NCBI RefSeq assembly: GCF_046097065.1
Contig: NZ_CP175563.1
Coordinates: forward strand, 1,550,001-1,614,000
Length of the DNA: 64,000 nt
Source: Syntrophus buswellii
Lineage (GTDB): Bacteria > Desulfobacterota > Syntrophia > Syntrophales > Syntrophaceae
Direction: 5' to 3'
The notes beneath the pieces are model-generated. The model did no database searches and was not told where the DNA came from. It saw only the letters and a program-made list of their open reading frames with translations. Positions 33,458 through 42,075 of the stretch are shown here, piece after piece (within the stretch, counting starts at the first letter, position 1; each line of letters starts with the position of its first letter). The position numbers were made by a program, and so were the translations under genes.

Positions 33458-34792
33458 ATGGGACTTCAAGAGCGGCTTAGACGCCTGACGGGGGAAGATA
33501 AGGCGGCAGAAGGGACTACGCCCGCCGATCGCCAGGCGAAAAAGAACGAGCTGCAGAAAAGGCTTGATGCCCTTCTGCTGCACAGACCCGTTGTGCCCGG
33601 CGGAAAGGTCATCCCGCATCGACAGCGGAGGAACGGACCGGCTCTTGAGGACCTGCTGAGCGGCTGCGAGGAGGTCAACCGCCTGGGTTCGTATTTCAAG
33701 ATAGAGTTAAGGCGGGAAGGCACGGAATGCCATGGAAGCCGGAAGTTCAGCGAACTGGAACGGCTGAACATGGAAGCCGCGGCCCTTCTGGCCGATGATG
33801 CAAGGCTGTCCGCCTTTGACAGTCGAAAAGCCCTGTTTCTCGATACGGAAACGACCGGCCTGTCCGGCGGAACGGGAACGCTGGCCTTTCTCGTCGGCTT
33901 AGGCTGGTTTGATGAGGAAGGGCGCTTTGTCGTCCGCCAGCTGTTCGCCAGGAATTTCGCCGAGGAGCGGGCCGTTCTCGCCGCTCTTGCAGAGACCGCC
34001 TCATCGAAGCGCTATCTCATCTCCTTCAACGGAAAGGCCTTTGATACGAATCTCCTGGCCACCCGTTATATCCTCAACAAGATGGAAAACCCGCTGACGG
34101 CCCTGCCCCACCTGGATCTTCTCCATCCCGCCCGGCGGCTCTTCAGCCATCGGATCGAAAACAGCCGTTTGATCACCCTGGAGGAGAAACTCCTTGGCTT
34201 CTACCGGGAAGGAGATCTGCCCGGGAGTGAAGTGCCCCTGCGTTACTTCAACTGGCTCCGATCGAGCAATCCCTATCCGATGCTGGATGTTTTCCGGCAC
34301 AATGGCCTCGATATCACGGCGCTGGCCGCCCTGACCGTCCATCTCACGGAGATATTCGACAGCGACGGCGGTTCCCCGCACTATGCATCCGCCGATTTCT
34401 GCGCCGCAGCCCGGCTCTGCCAGGATCGGGGAAGGCCGGCCGAGGCCTGTTCTCTCCTGGAAAACCTGTCCCGGTCTTCACCGCAGAAGGCAACCCTGGA
34501 GGCGCGCCAGTCCCTGTCCCTCATCTATAAAAGAAGCAGCCACTGGGAAAAGGCCGTTGAAATCTGGGAAGATCTCCTGAAGGATAATCCGGAAAATCTG
34601 TTCGCCGTGGAGGAACTGGCCAAGTGGCTTGAGCACAGGGAACGGGATTTTGAAAGCGCCTTTCGCCTGGTGGACAACATGATGAAGAAAGTGCCTGGAT
34701 TGCCTGAACAGGAAAAAGAGGCCTGGCTGCATCGGCATAGCCGCCTTCAAGGGCGATGCAGAAGGGAGCATTACCGCAGATCTCATGGCTGA
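33458..34792 (+). CDS. YprB/MrfB-like exonuclease with TPR-like tail
   Basis: A 444-residue protein. Residues about 110-300 form a ribonuclease H-like exonuclease: FLDTETTGLSGGTGTLAFLVG gives the DEDD first Asp/Glu, ISFNGKAFDTNLLATR the second, and VFRHNGLDITALAAL the last Asp. The C-terminal part is helical and TPR-like (EDLLKDNPENLFAVEELAKWL). In B. subtilis the helicase MrfA and exonuclease MrfB repair mitomycin C lesions independently of UvrABC. Adjacency here, 65 bases downstream of the helicase, supports the same pair. ATG 33458 is chosen for AGGGGAA upstream; the longer frame would overlap the helicase. Confidence 0.8.
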   Translation: MGLQERLRRLTGEDKAAEGTTPADRQAKKNELQKRLDALLLHRPVVPGGKVIPHRQRRNGPALEDLLSGCEEVNRLGSYFKIELRREGTECHGSRKFSELERLNMEAAALLADDARLSAFDSRKALFLDTETTGLSGGTGTLAFLVGLGWFDEEGRFVVRQLFARNFAEERAVLAALAETASSKRYLISFNGKAFDTNLLATRYILNKMENPLTALPHLDLLHPARRLFSHRIENSRLITLEEKLLGFYREGDLPGSEVPLRYFNWLRSSNPYPMLDVFRHNGLDITALAALTVHLTEIFDSDGGSPHYASADFCAAARLCQDRGRPAEACSLLENLSRSSPQKATLEARQSLSLIYKRSSHWEKAVEIWEDLLKDNPENLFAVEELAKWLEHRERDFESAFRLVDNMMKKVPGLPEQEKEAWLHRHSRLQGRCRREHYRRSHG

Positions 34793-34799
34793 AAAAGCG

Positions 34800-34825
34800 A
34801 AAGGCAGGATCCCGATGTCCTGCCT
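34800..34825. terminator. hairpin between convergent exonuclease and ydbL-like genes
   Basis: AAGGCAGGA (34800-34808) and TCCTGCCTT (34817-34825) form a perfect 9-bp stem with an 8-base loop. A U-rich run follows only on the minus strand, so it better terminates the minus-strand unit. The rest of the gap to 35017 holds nothing else I can support. Confidence 0.5.
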
Positions 34826-35017
34826 TCCCATCACTCTCGGCTCGTCTGAATTTTCCTGAAGACGTTCCGTCTTGATCCAAAAAGCCCGACCCGTCCGTAT
34901 TCCGGGAGCAGAAGGTCCGGCGGAACATCAACCGGGTTGCCTCTGCCGGCCCCAGGCAATGCCCGTAATGAAGTCCCACTGTTCCCCCGAGGACCGGGAT
35001 CGTTGCGTCCGATAAGG

Positions 35018-35605
35018 CTACCTCTTGCTCCACACCCCGTTATCATCCTGCACCCACCAGCCGGACTGGGACTTACTTCGCCAGCTGTTGGCGAATATCT
35101 TCATGATCTGTGGAACGGATTCAGAACCGAGTTTGTTGGCCGCTGCGATTTCTCTGTAAAGGGCTGAACGGTCCCGATTTTCCTGGTCGATCAGCCTGCT
35201 GATCTGGCCTCTCTCCTGGAGATTCAAGACGGTGGTATCTTTCGCTTCGAGCAGACCGCTGTTGTTCTCGCCGATTGCGCCTCTGTCGTAGAAGGGTTTC
35301 AACTGCGGAAAACGGCCCTTGATCGATTCCTTTATTCCCCGGATGGCGGGAGTCGAAACATCGATATTCATTTGCGCATATGCCTGACGTGTGCCAAAAA
35401 GCAAAGAGCTCATCACGTCCAGGCGGCTTGAAGGAGCCGGCGGCGGCGTCTCGGGGACCGCTTCGCTTCCCTTTGTCCGGACGTCATCGACGATCCTGTC
35501 CGCCGCCTTCTGGACTTCGGCGGCCGGAAAATAGATATTTACCGTAACGCATGACACAATGAGAAAAACTGCGATCAGGCCTGCTGCCTTGATGATCTTC
35601 TGCAT
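35018..35605 (-). CDS. YdbL-like (DUF1318) lipoprotein
   Basis: A 195-residue protein with signal segment GLIAVFLIVSC, whose Cys fits a lipobox. CVTVNIYFPAAEVQKAADRI, the N-terminal signature of DUF1318/YdbL, follows, and the C-terminal domain has the family's NNSGLLE and LINxEN-RDRSALYREIA pattern. In E. coli YdbL works with the AsmA-like YdbH and the lipoprotein YnbE to bridge inner and outer membranes. The ydbH-like gene lies 48 bases upstream. No separate YnbE is seen; the lipobox on this protein suggests it may cover that role. Confidence 0.75.
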   Translation of the reverse strand: MQKIIKAAGLIAVFLIVSCVTVNIYFPAAEVQKAADRIVDDVRTKGSEAVPETPPPAPSSRLDVMSSLLFGTRQAYAQMNIDVSTPAIRGIKESIKGRFPQLKPFYDRGAIGENNSGLLEAKDTTVLNLQERGQISRLIDQENRDRSALYREIAAANKLGSESVPQIMKIFANSWRSKSQSGWWVQDDNGVWSKR

Positions 35606-35653
35606 AATCCCTCCTGGTAGAAATAGATTGTTGAGGCTTCTTATAGCACAATT

Positions 35654-38266
35654 CTACCCCGATGGCACATCCTTACTTTGCTGCCGCTGTTGGAACAGTC
35701 GGCCCATCCGCTCCGACATGTCCTTGAAACTGATGGAATTATCGGGATTCTGGTTGACCATGTCAATGCCGCGAAAGGTGGATCTTCGTATGAGATATTC
35801 TTTGCCTCCTTCGCGAATCAGGCCTCTCAGTGAAAAGAGATCATCTGACAGCGTGCATCGGATGCCGATTTCGCTGTAGGGGTACTGGGAGAAAAAGCGG
35901 TTCAAGCCGCTGTTGAGAATGTCGGAAATGGTTTCAGAGCCGGTGCTGATGATGGAAAGATTTTTGATTGCATCCACACTGATTGCCTGGGGCACCTTTC
36001 GGCTTCTGTCCGACGTGATGACCAGATCGAAGCGGGACGGCTGGCCGTATTCCATCGTGAAGTTCTTCAATGAGCCCTGAATCAGGCCCGTCATCCGGCC
36101 GATCTTGATGTTCGAGGTGACCTCCTCAAGGTCGATAGCGTCGAAGGCCACATCGGCGCCGAAGAAGCGGGACGGTGAGAAAATCCTGCCGGCGGAAAGA
36201 TGGTCGATGGTGATCCGTCCGCCGAACACCCGGGCGACGAGACTTCCCCCGGCGGTCCACTTCCCTTCACGAAAGAGGATGGGGGACAAATCCCCGTTGA
36301 GATCTCCCTCCAGGGCAATGGGAGCGGCCAGAGCGATCACCTCCCCGAGGTTGAGGCGACTGATCGACAGGCTGGCTTCAACGTTCATGTCGGGAAAAAG
36401 GAGATGATCGACCCTCAGCCCGTGAATGACAAGCTCGCCGCCGAAGAGAGAGACAACGACCGGCTCCGGAAGAAGAAACCTGTTGCCGGAGAGCACGACG
36501 GGAACATGCAGTTCCCCGATCGTGAGGCGTCCCTTTTGGAGCTCTTTAAAGGCCATAAAGCCCCGCCTGGAACCGGCTGGCGGTGCAGGGGTGCGGCCTG
36601 AAAGAACCAGGTCGTATGGCAGGCGGATGGTTAAGCCGCTGAGCGCCAGCCCGTTCGAGGGAGAGAGCGCCGCACCATCCTGGAGCGAGAGATCGCCTTC
36701 AATCACCTTTTGATCAGGCGACAGCGAGGCGGTCAGTTTGAGGTCCAGCGTGCCTTCAATAGACAAATCCTGCAGGTTCGGATAGTTCTGGGTAACGTAA
36801 TTCTGCAGCAGCGCGCCGAACAGGCGAAGGCAGGTTACGCCCTGTGCGGTCAGGGAAAAAATGGTGCGGCGCCGCGAAAGATCCGCCGTAAATGCGTAGG
36901 ACCCCGTTTGAAAGAGGTCGAAGGTTCCGGAGGAATTCAATGAAAAGGGCTTGGTTTCGAAAAAGCCCTGTGAGTCGACGGCCAGCCTCTGCCCCTTGAA
37001 ATCCTGGTAGTATTGACCCCAGAGAATCTCGCCGTCTTTGCCTGTCATTTTTGCCGTGAAACGGCCTTTCCGCTTTTTTTCAGGCGATCCGAGTTTCATC
37101 TCCATTCTGCCGGTGATCCGCTCTCCGGCCTTCGTGTGGTCCGCCGAGGCGAAAGCGCCCTCGCTGAGGTCGATAACGGCCGCGGCCTTCCAGACCGCCG
37201 ATCCGTCGGCGCATCGGCCTTCCGTCTCAAGATCAACGGTGCCCTTTCCCTGGAACGTCCAGTCCCTGTAATCCTCGGGCAAAAGGGGATTAACCAGGGA
37301 AAAGATCCGGGAAAGATTCAGGTTGAAGGCGCGCAGGGTGGCATTCCAGCTTCCAGGCTTTACCGTCCCCGTTGCCTGCCCCTTCAGGCTTCCGGCATCG
37401 GCGCCGGACGCTTCAAAGGATGTAAGGGAAAATCCGGACGTTTTCTGGTTGTAGGAAAGATTGAACTTCGTTTTGATGTCCTGTATCGAAATCCGTTCCG
37501 ATCCGTTGCTGCGGGAGAAATTCCTGATGACGGCAGAGGCCCCGTCGAAACGGAGGACATCGGCGGAAAGACCCAGCTGAGTATCGAGCTTTCCTTCGGT
37601 GATCTTGAGCTGCCCGAAGGAGCCGGATTCAAGGGATAGTTGAAGGGATCCGGCCCCGGAAGGCCGCGGAGACAGGCGGGACAGGTCGAGAGATACCCCG
37701 AGGGAACCCCGGCCGGCCATGTCCGACGTCCTGACGTCAAAGCGGCTTTTGCCGTAAAGCCTGCCGCCTCCCTCAGGGTTGAAATCCCTGATGGTCAGGT
37801 CCATTCCCGGAAGGACATAGGCGGAAGACTCCGTCTTCAGCTCCAGTTCGCCGTCCTTCATCTCGAGAAGACGCACCGGTGGCAGTTTCCTGAGGACCGC
37901 AAAGGGATCCGTGTCCGATTTTTCCTTTTTCAGAAAAAAGGTGAATTTCGGACCGGTAAGAAGGATCTTCTCCACCTGGATGTTCAGTCCAGCCGAGGCA
38001 GCGGCATGGATCTCGGCCCGGTCCAGAGAAAGATCGTAACCCCTGTCCCGGAGGGTTTGAACGCGAAGCCCGTTTACACGGATATTCAGAGGAGGATGAA
38101 TCGAAATGTCGTCGACGTGCATTGAAAGGCCCGTCAACGGCTCCATCCAGCCCGCAATGGTATTGACAGCCCGGGCTGATTGGAGAAGAGCGGCCAATCC
38201 GGCCAGAACGGCAAGTAAAACAGCGAAAACAACGGCAATCCGTAGGGCAATCTTTTTTTTGTTCAT
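35654..38266 (-). CDS. YdbH-like AsmA-family intermembrane bridge protein
   Basis: An 870-residue protein with one N-terminal membrane anchor (ALRIAVVFAVLLAVLAGLAALL), then long repeated amphipathic beta segments typical of AsmA-like groove-forming proteins. The C-terminal part, with VGRMTGLIQGSLKNF-like IGRMTGLIQGSLKNF, SVDAIKNLSIISTGS and YSEIGIRCTLSDDLFSLRGL, matches the YdbH-type C-terminal domain. It would carry phospholipid between the membranes. The ydbL-like gene follows, as in E. coli, but without a ynbE between them. It begins just after the 296-bp gap 38267-38562, in which I see no supported feature. Confidence 0.75.
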   Translation of the reverse strand: MNKKKIALRIAVVFAVLLAVLAGLAALLQSARAVNTIAGWMEPLTGLSMHVDDISIHPPLNIRVNGLRVQTLRDRGYDLSLDRAEIHAAASAGLNIQVEKILLTGPKFTFFLKKEKSDTDPFAVLRKLPPVRLLEMKDGELELKTESSAYVLPGMDLTIRDFNPEGGGRLYGKSRFDVRTSDMAGRGSLGVSLDLSRLSPRPSGAGSLQLSLESGSFGQLKITEGKLDTQLGLSADVLRFDGASAVIRNFSRSNGSERISIQDIKTKFNLSYNQKTSGFSLTSFEASGADAGSLKGQATGTVKPGSWNATLRAFNLNLSRIFSLVNPLLPEDYRDWTFQGKGTVDLETEGRCADGSAVWKAAAVIDLSEGAFASADHTKAGERITGRMEMKLGSPEKKRKGRFTAKMTGKDGEILWGQYYQDFKGQRLAVDSQGFFETKPFSLNSSGTFDLFQTGSYAFTADLSRRRTIFSLTAQGVTCLRLFGALLQNYVTQNYPNLQDLSIEGTLDLKLTASLSPDQKVIEGDLSLQDGAALSPSNGLALSGLTIRLPYDLVLSGRTPAPPAGSRRGFMAFKELQKGRLTIGELHVPVVLSGNRFLLPEPVVVSLFGGELVIHGLRVDHLLFPDMNVEASLSISRLNLGEVIALAAPIALEGDLNGDLSPILFREGKWTAGGSLVARVFGGRITIDHLSAGRIFSPSRFFGADVAFDAIDLEEVTSNIKIGRMTGLIQGSLKNFTMEYGQPSRFDLVITSDRSRKVPQAISVDAIKNLSIISTGSETISDILNSGLNRFFSQYPYSEIGIRCTLSDDLFSLRGLIREGGKEYLIRRSTFRGIDMVNQNPDNSISFKDMSERMGRLFQQRQQSKDVPSG

Positions 38267-38562
38267 AGGCGTTGCTTTAAAAGAATCGCTGGCGCGGTGG
38301 AGACGGGCTCGGCCAGCCTCAAAAGTGATCCAGTATCCGACAACGCGACCTTAAAATCAACCCTCTATGCGGAGGTCCTGCTTCACAGCGTATGAACGTT
38401 GTGATATGTAGGTTTTCGAAAAGGATGGCTACCCGGATGCCGGCAATGGCCGGGATGATAGGAGAAACCTCGGAATTCCGGCTGAAAATTCCCATGGCGT
38501 TCACAATAGGCCGTCTCAGGGAGGTCGGCTGTGGGTAACGCCTTTGCCTTGAGGAAAAATTC

Positions 38563-39018
38563 ATGACTCGAATTCTTATTGTGTATCACTCTCAGACGGG
38601 ACATACGGAGAAGATGGCACAGGCGGTCTTTGAAGGCGCCAGGGCCATTGAAGGGGTGGACGCCGTGTTAAAGAAAGCCGCCGAGGCGACCCTGGAAGAC
38701 CTTCTGGCCTGTGACGGCCTTGCCGTCGGCACACCCGAAAATTTCGGCTACATGTCCGGCATGATCAAGGATTTTTTCGATCGGACCTACGAAGGCGCGC
38801 AGGGAAAAGTCTTTCGCAAGCCCTTTGTCGTCTTTGTGAGCGCGGGCAACGACGGCACGGGGGCGTTGCGATCCATCGAGCGCATAGCCCTGGGCTACAA
38901 ATTCAAAACCGTTTTTGCCCCGGTGATCGCCAAGGGAAAACTGACGGAAGATATTCTTGAACAGTGCCGGGAACTGGGAGGAACTCTGGCAGGGGGATGC
39001 TCGCTGGGCATCTATTGA
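38563..39018 (+). CDS. flavodoxin-family protein
   Basis: A 151-residue flavodoxin-fold protein. FMN phosphate loop YHSQTGHTEKMAQAV lies near the start, then VGTPENFGYMSGMIKDFFDRT with its aromatic flavin-stacking loop, and VFVSAGNDGTGALRSIER in the third region. It could be an electron carrier or a WrbA-like reductase; length matches short-chain flavodoxins. GAGGAAAA precedes the ATG. It lies 36 bases upstream of a radical SAM gene, which may use reduced flavodoxin as electron donor. Confidence 0.8.
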   Translation: MTRILIVYHSQTGHTEKMAQAVFEGARAIEGVDAVLKKAAEATLEDLLACDGLAVGTPENFGYMSGMIKDFFDRTYEGAQGKVFRKPFVVFVSAGNDGTGALRSIERIALGYKFKTVFAPVIAKGKLTEDILEQCRELGGTLAGGCSLGIY

Positions 39019-39054
39019 TCCGAACTGTTTTTGGAGAAACCCGGGAGGACAGGC

Positions 39055-39669
39055 ATGTCGGAATACAACAGCATCCCTGAGGCCGAGGGTGCAATCCTCT
39101 ACGAGGAATTCGGCAATCTCTACCTCAACATTACCAACCAGTGCAGCGCCCGCTGCGTTTTCTGCGTCCGCTATTTCGCCGACGGTGTGTACGGTTATCA
39201 TCTCCGCCTTTCCAGGGAGCCGTCGGAGGAGGACATGTTATCGGCGCTTGAACGTCTTGACCTCTCTCAATACAGGGAAGTGGTTTTTACCGGCTTCGGA
39301 GAGCCGACCTGCCGGTTCGATTTCGTCCTGAGCATCACGAAGTGGCTGAGCGGAAGGGGAATCTTCGTCCGGCTGGATACCAACGGTCACGCCGCGCTGA
39401 TCAATCCGGGCCGGGACGCCGTGGCGGAATTGAAAGCGGCAGGGATGAAGGCCGTGTCCGTGAGTCTCAACGCAGAATCGGAGGAAACGTACAACCGGCT
39501 GTGCCGGCCCCTGCTGAAAGGATCCTACCAGGCCATGCTCGATTTTACGAAACAAGCCGTGGAGGCGGGCCTTCAAACCCGAATGACCGTTGTGGGAAAG
39601 CAGGATATCGACGTCGAGGAATGCAGAAGAATAGCCGACCGGCTAGGGGCTTCCTTCCGCGTGAGATAG
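39055..39669 (+). CDS. radical SAM protein (TatD-associated type)
   Basis: A 204-residue short radical SAM enzyme. The 4Fe-4S motif CSARCVFC (C-x3-C-x2-C) is at about residues 30-37, followed by GEPTCR-type FTGFGEPTCRFDF and VRLDTNGHAALINP, close to the TatD-associated radical SAM family (TIGR04038 type). The substrate is unknown. ATG 39055 has GGGAGGA upstream. No TatD gene is visible in the window. The frame ends FRVR, near the usual end of the family. Confidence 0.75.
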   Translation: MSEYNSIPEAEGAILYEEFGNLYLNITNQCSARCVFCVRYFADGVYGYHLRLSREPSEEDMLSALERLDLSQYREVVFTGFGEPTCRFDFVLSITKWLSGRGIFVRLDTNGHAALINPGRDAVAELKAAGMKAVSVSLNAESEETYNRLCRPLLKGSYQAMLDFTKQAVEAGLQTRMTVVGKQDIDVEECRRIADRLGASFRVR

Positions 39670-39795
39670 TTCCGGAGATTTCAAGGCGGGAGCACACCGT
39701 CCCAGGTTCAACGCCATTTTCATTTCCAAAGGCGTTAACGTCCCTGAAATCAAAGAGATAACAGATGCCTTTTAACGACAGTCCCTTCATCGGAC

Positions 39796-41400
39796 CTACC
39801 GCCTTTTGATCACGACCAGCGCCATGTCGTCCGCATAGGGTTCATCCTGCCGGAAGGCATCGACGGCATCGAATACGGCATTTCGTATATCCTCTGTGTC
39901 CGAGCTGGAAGCACCGTCCAGAAGCGCCTTCAACCGCTCTTCGCCGAAGAGTTCGTCCGTGGCCCCCCTGCATTCGGTAATGCCGTCACTGTAAAGCAGA
40001 AGTACATCTCCATCTTCCAGCTTGGTCTCATACGCCTCATATCGGCTGTCGTCCAGGATTCCCAGGGGAATCCCGCTGACTTCCAGGGAAAGCATCCCGC
40101 CCGAAGAGCGGCGCAGCAGCGGCTGATTATGGCCTGCATTGGCGTATCGGATCCGGTGATTTCGGGGATTGAGGGTCATCAGGAAACAGGTGATGAAGCG
40201 GCCTTCGCCCACCCGGCTGATGAGATCGGCATTGATCTTTTCAAGAAGCAACGAAGGCTCTGAGAATTGCTGCGCCAGCGAACGCACCATGGCCTGCAGG
40301 TTGGACATCAGCATGGCCGCGCCGATTCCCTTGCCGACGACATCGGCAATCGTGACCACAAAGGTGCCCCCGACCGCGAAGACATCGAAATAATCTCCTC
40401 CCATTTCGCGGCAGGGATGGACGTGGACCGAAAGGTCATATCCTGCGATTGCGGGGATTTCCGCAGGGAAGAGGTGAGCCTGGATGTCCGTTGCCGTCCG
40501 AAGTTCGGCATCAAGCCGTCGCTTTTCAATGGCGATCTCGGAGAGCCTGTAATGAGAGATCTTTTCAGATATCAGGGCGCAAAGGGTTGAAAAGAAGAGA
40601 AGGTCCACCTCGCCAAAGTGGCGTTCATGCCGGGTCGTATCGAGAAAAAAGACGCCGATCGTCGATTCACCCGAAGCGAGGGGGGCGCATATCGCCGACC
40701 GGGTCTTTAGACCGCAGAGGCTGTCGCTCAGATCCAAACCGGCGGAACCGGCCGCGACCCGGATAACGTGAGGCCTGTTATCCGCCATGGCTCGGCGGGC
40801 CATTGTTGTGCTCATGGCGACGGGATCAGAGGAGGGGATGGTCGAGTGGCAGGCGCAGGGAACCAGCTGTCCTGCGTCGTTGAGAAGCATGATGGAGGCC
40901 CTTTCCGCACCGGTTTTCTCCACGCAGAGGGTCAGAATGGAGTTCAGAAGCTCTTCCAGCGGCCTGTCCGTCCCGCTCCGGCGTGCAATATCCGCTATCG
41001 TTTCCAGCAACTCCGTTGGCGGTGAAGCCGCCTGGACAGGACCTCCGGATGGAGGCGGCGCAATGAGCGTCTCCGCTGCGTCCTCTTCACCGGCTGAATG
41101 GACGGTCCCCTTGAGCGGCGGGTCATAAATGATCCGGGCCGCGCCGATTCCGATGATGTCGCCGCGGGAGAGCGCCGCCGACGATATTCTCGTTCCGTTG
41201 ACAAAGGTTCCGTTCCGGCTTTCCTGGTCCGTCAGGATCGGGTGGCCGCCAAAATGAGCAAAAGTCGCATGCCTCCTGGAAACCGAGGGGTCATCGAGCC
41301 TGATTTCATTCTGTGGTAGCCGTCCGATGCGAATCGTCGGTTCCTCGCTGAAAAGGAGGTCCTGCTCTCCTGAAGCGCGTATGATGAGAAACGATGCCAC
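39796..41400 (-). CDS. FHA-GAF-PP2C (SpoIIE-type) serine phosphatase
   Basis: A 534-residue signalling protein. An FHA domain at about residues 1-100 (IRIGRLPQNEIRLDD, SVSRRHATF, NGTFVNGTRI) binds phosphothreonine. A GAF domain spans about 130-300 (LTLCVEKTGAERASIMLLND). A C-terminal PP2C-like phosphatase has metal-binding Asp residues in MGGDYFDVF, VTIADVVGKGIGAAM, LYSDGITECRG and ADDMALVV. It probably reverses Ser/Thr phosphorylation of a regulator, such as an anti-sigma antagonist. No kinase partner is next to it. The start is uncertain: GTG 41400 is preferred over TTG 41457, though neither has a strong ribosome site. Confidence 0.8.
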   Translation of the reverse strand: MASFLIIRASGEQDLLFSEEPTIRIGRLPQNEIRLDDPSVSRRHATFAHFGGHPILTDQESRNGTFVNGTRISSAALSRGDIIGIGAARIIYDPPLKGTVHSAGEEDAAETLIAPPPSGGPVQAASPPTELLETIADIARRSGTDRPLEELLNSILTLCVEKTGAERASIMLLNDAGQLVPCACHSTIPSSDPVAMSTTMARRAMADNRPHVIRVAAGSAGLDLSDSLCGLKTRSAICAPLASGESTIGVFFLDTTRHERHFGEVDLLFFSTLCALISEKISHYRLSEIAIEKRRLDAELRTATDIQAHLFPAEIPAIAGYDLSVHVHPCREMGGDYFDVFAVGGTFVVTIADVVGKGIGAAMLMSNLQAMVRSLAQQFSEPSLLLEKINADLISRVGEGRFITCFLMTLNPRNHRIRYANAGHNQPLLRRSSGGMLSLEVSGIPLGILDDSRYEAYETKLEDGDVLLLYSDGITECRGATDELFGEERLKALLDGASSSDTEDIRNAVFDAVDAFRQDEPYADDMALVVIKRR

Positions 41401-41584
41401 GGTGCAACCCCGGCGTTGATATCCCGATCTGAGGGTCGGCCTCGACGCGATCAGCAACGCATATATAGAGGAGAATCATTGAAACAACACTCTTTTGTGT
41501 TGATGCAAGAAAAGGCCCAATATCTTGGTTGCATGCCCGAGGAAACAGAAAAAAGAAAGGGGGTTGGAAGGATATTCGGAGGCT

Positions 41585-42073
41585 TTACAGCTCCTCGTTC
41601 CGCCTCTTGAGCATATCCACGATCAGAAAAAGGGCTCCTATGGAGATGGCGGAGTCGGCGACGTTGAAGGCGGGCCAGTGATAAGGTCCGATGTAAACGT
41701 CGAGAAAGTCGATAACCTCACCAAAACGGTATCGATCCGCCAGATTTCCCAGGGCGCCGGCGAGGATGAAGGCAAGGGGAATCAGGAGCCACAGGTCTTC
41801 GATTTTGTTGTGAAGAAGGTAGTACAGGATGAGGCCTGCGGCCACCAGGGTCACGAGGGAAAAAAACGCCCCCCTGAAAAAAGGGGACGCATTGGACAGA
41901 AAACCAAAAGCGGCTCCAGGGTTTCGGATGTAGGTCAGGTTGAAGAATCCTGAAATGACCGGGACGGACTCGTAGAGCTGGAACGAGGAAACGACATAGC
42001 ACTTCGTGAGCTGATCCAGCAGTATCACGAGCCCTGCCGTGAGAAAGAAGATGAGGAGGCTTTTCCTGGTCAT
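41585..42073 (-). CDS. lspA: lipoprotein signal peptidase LspA
   Basis: A 162-residue membrane aspartyl peptidase with four helices. The catalytic aspartates are Asp113 (GNLADRYRFG) and Asp140 (FNVADSAIS). NPGAAFG lies near residue 51. It removes signal peptides from diacylglyceryl-modified lipoproteins. It is immediately downstream of ileS (2-base gap), the common ileS-lspA arrangement. Confidence 0.95.
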   Translation of the reverse strand: MTRKSLLIFFLTAGLVILLDQLTKCYVVSSFQLYESVPVISGFFNLTYIRNPGAAFGFLSNASPFFRGAFFSLVTLVAAGLILYYLLHNKIEDLWLLIPLAFILAGALGNLADRYRFGEVIDFLDVYIGPYHWPAFNVADSAISIGALFLIVDMLKRRNEEL

Positions 42074-42075
42074 GA

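Noticed and set aside
34826..35017. Small ORFs in both strands of the convergent gap
   Set aside because: They lack ribosome sites and protein-like composition.
38319..38564. 81-residue minus-strand ORF
   Set aside because: No ribosome site, no recognisable family, unusual composition; treated as chance.
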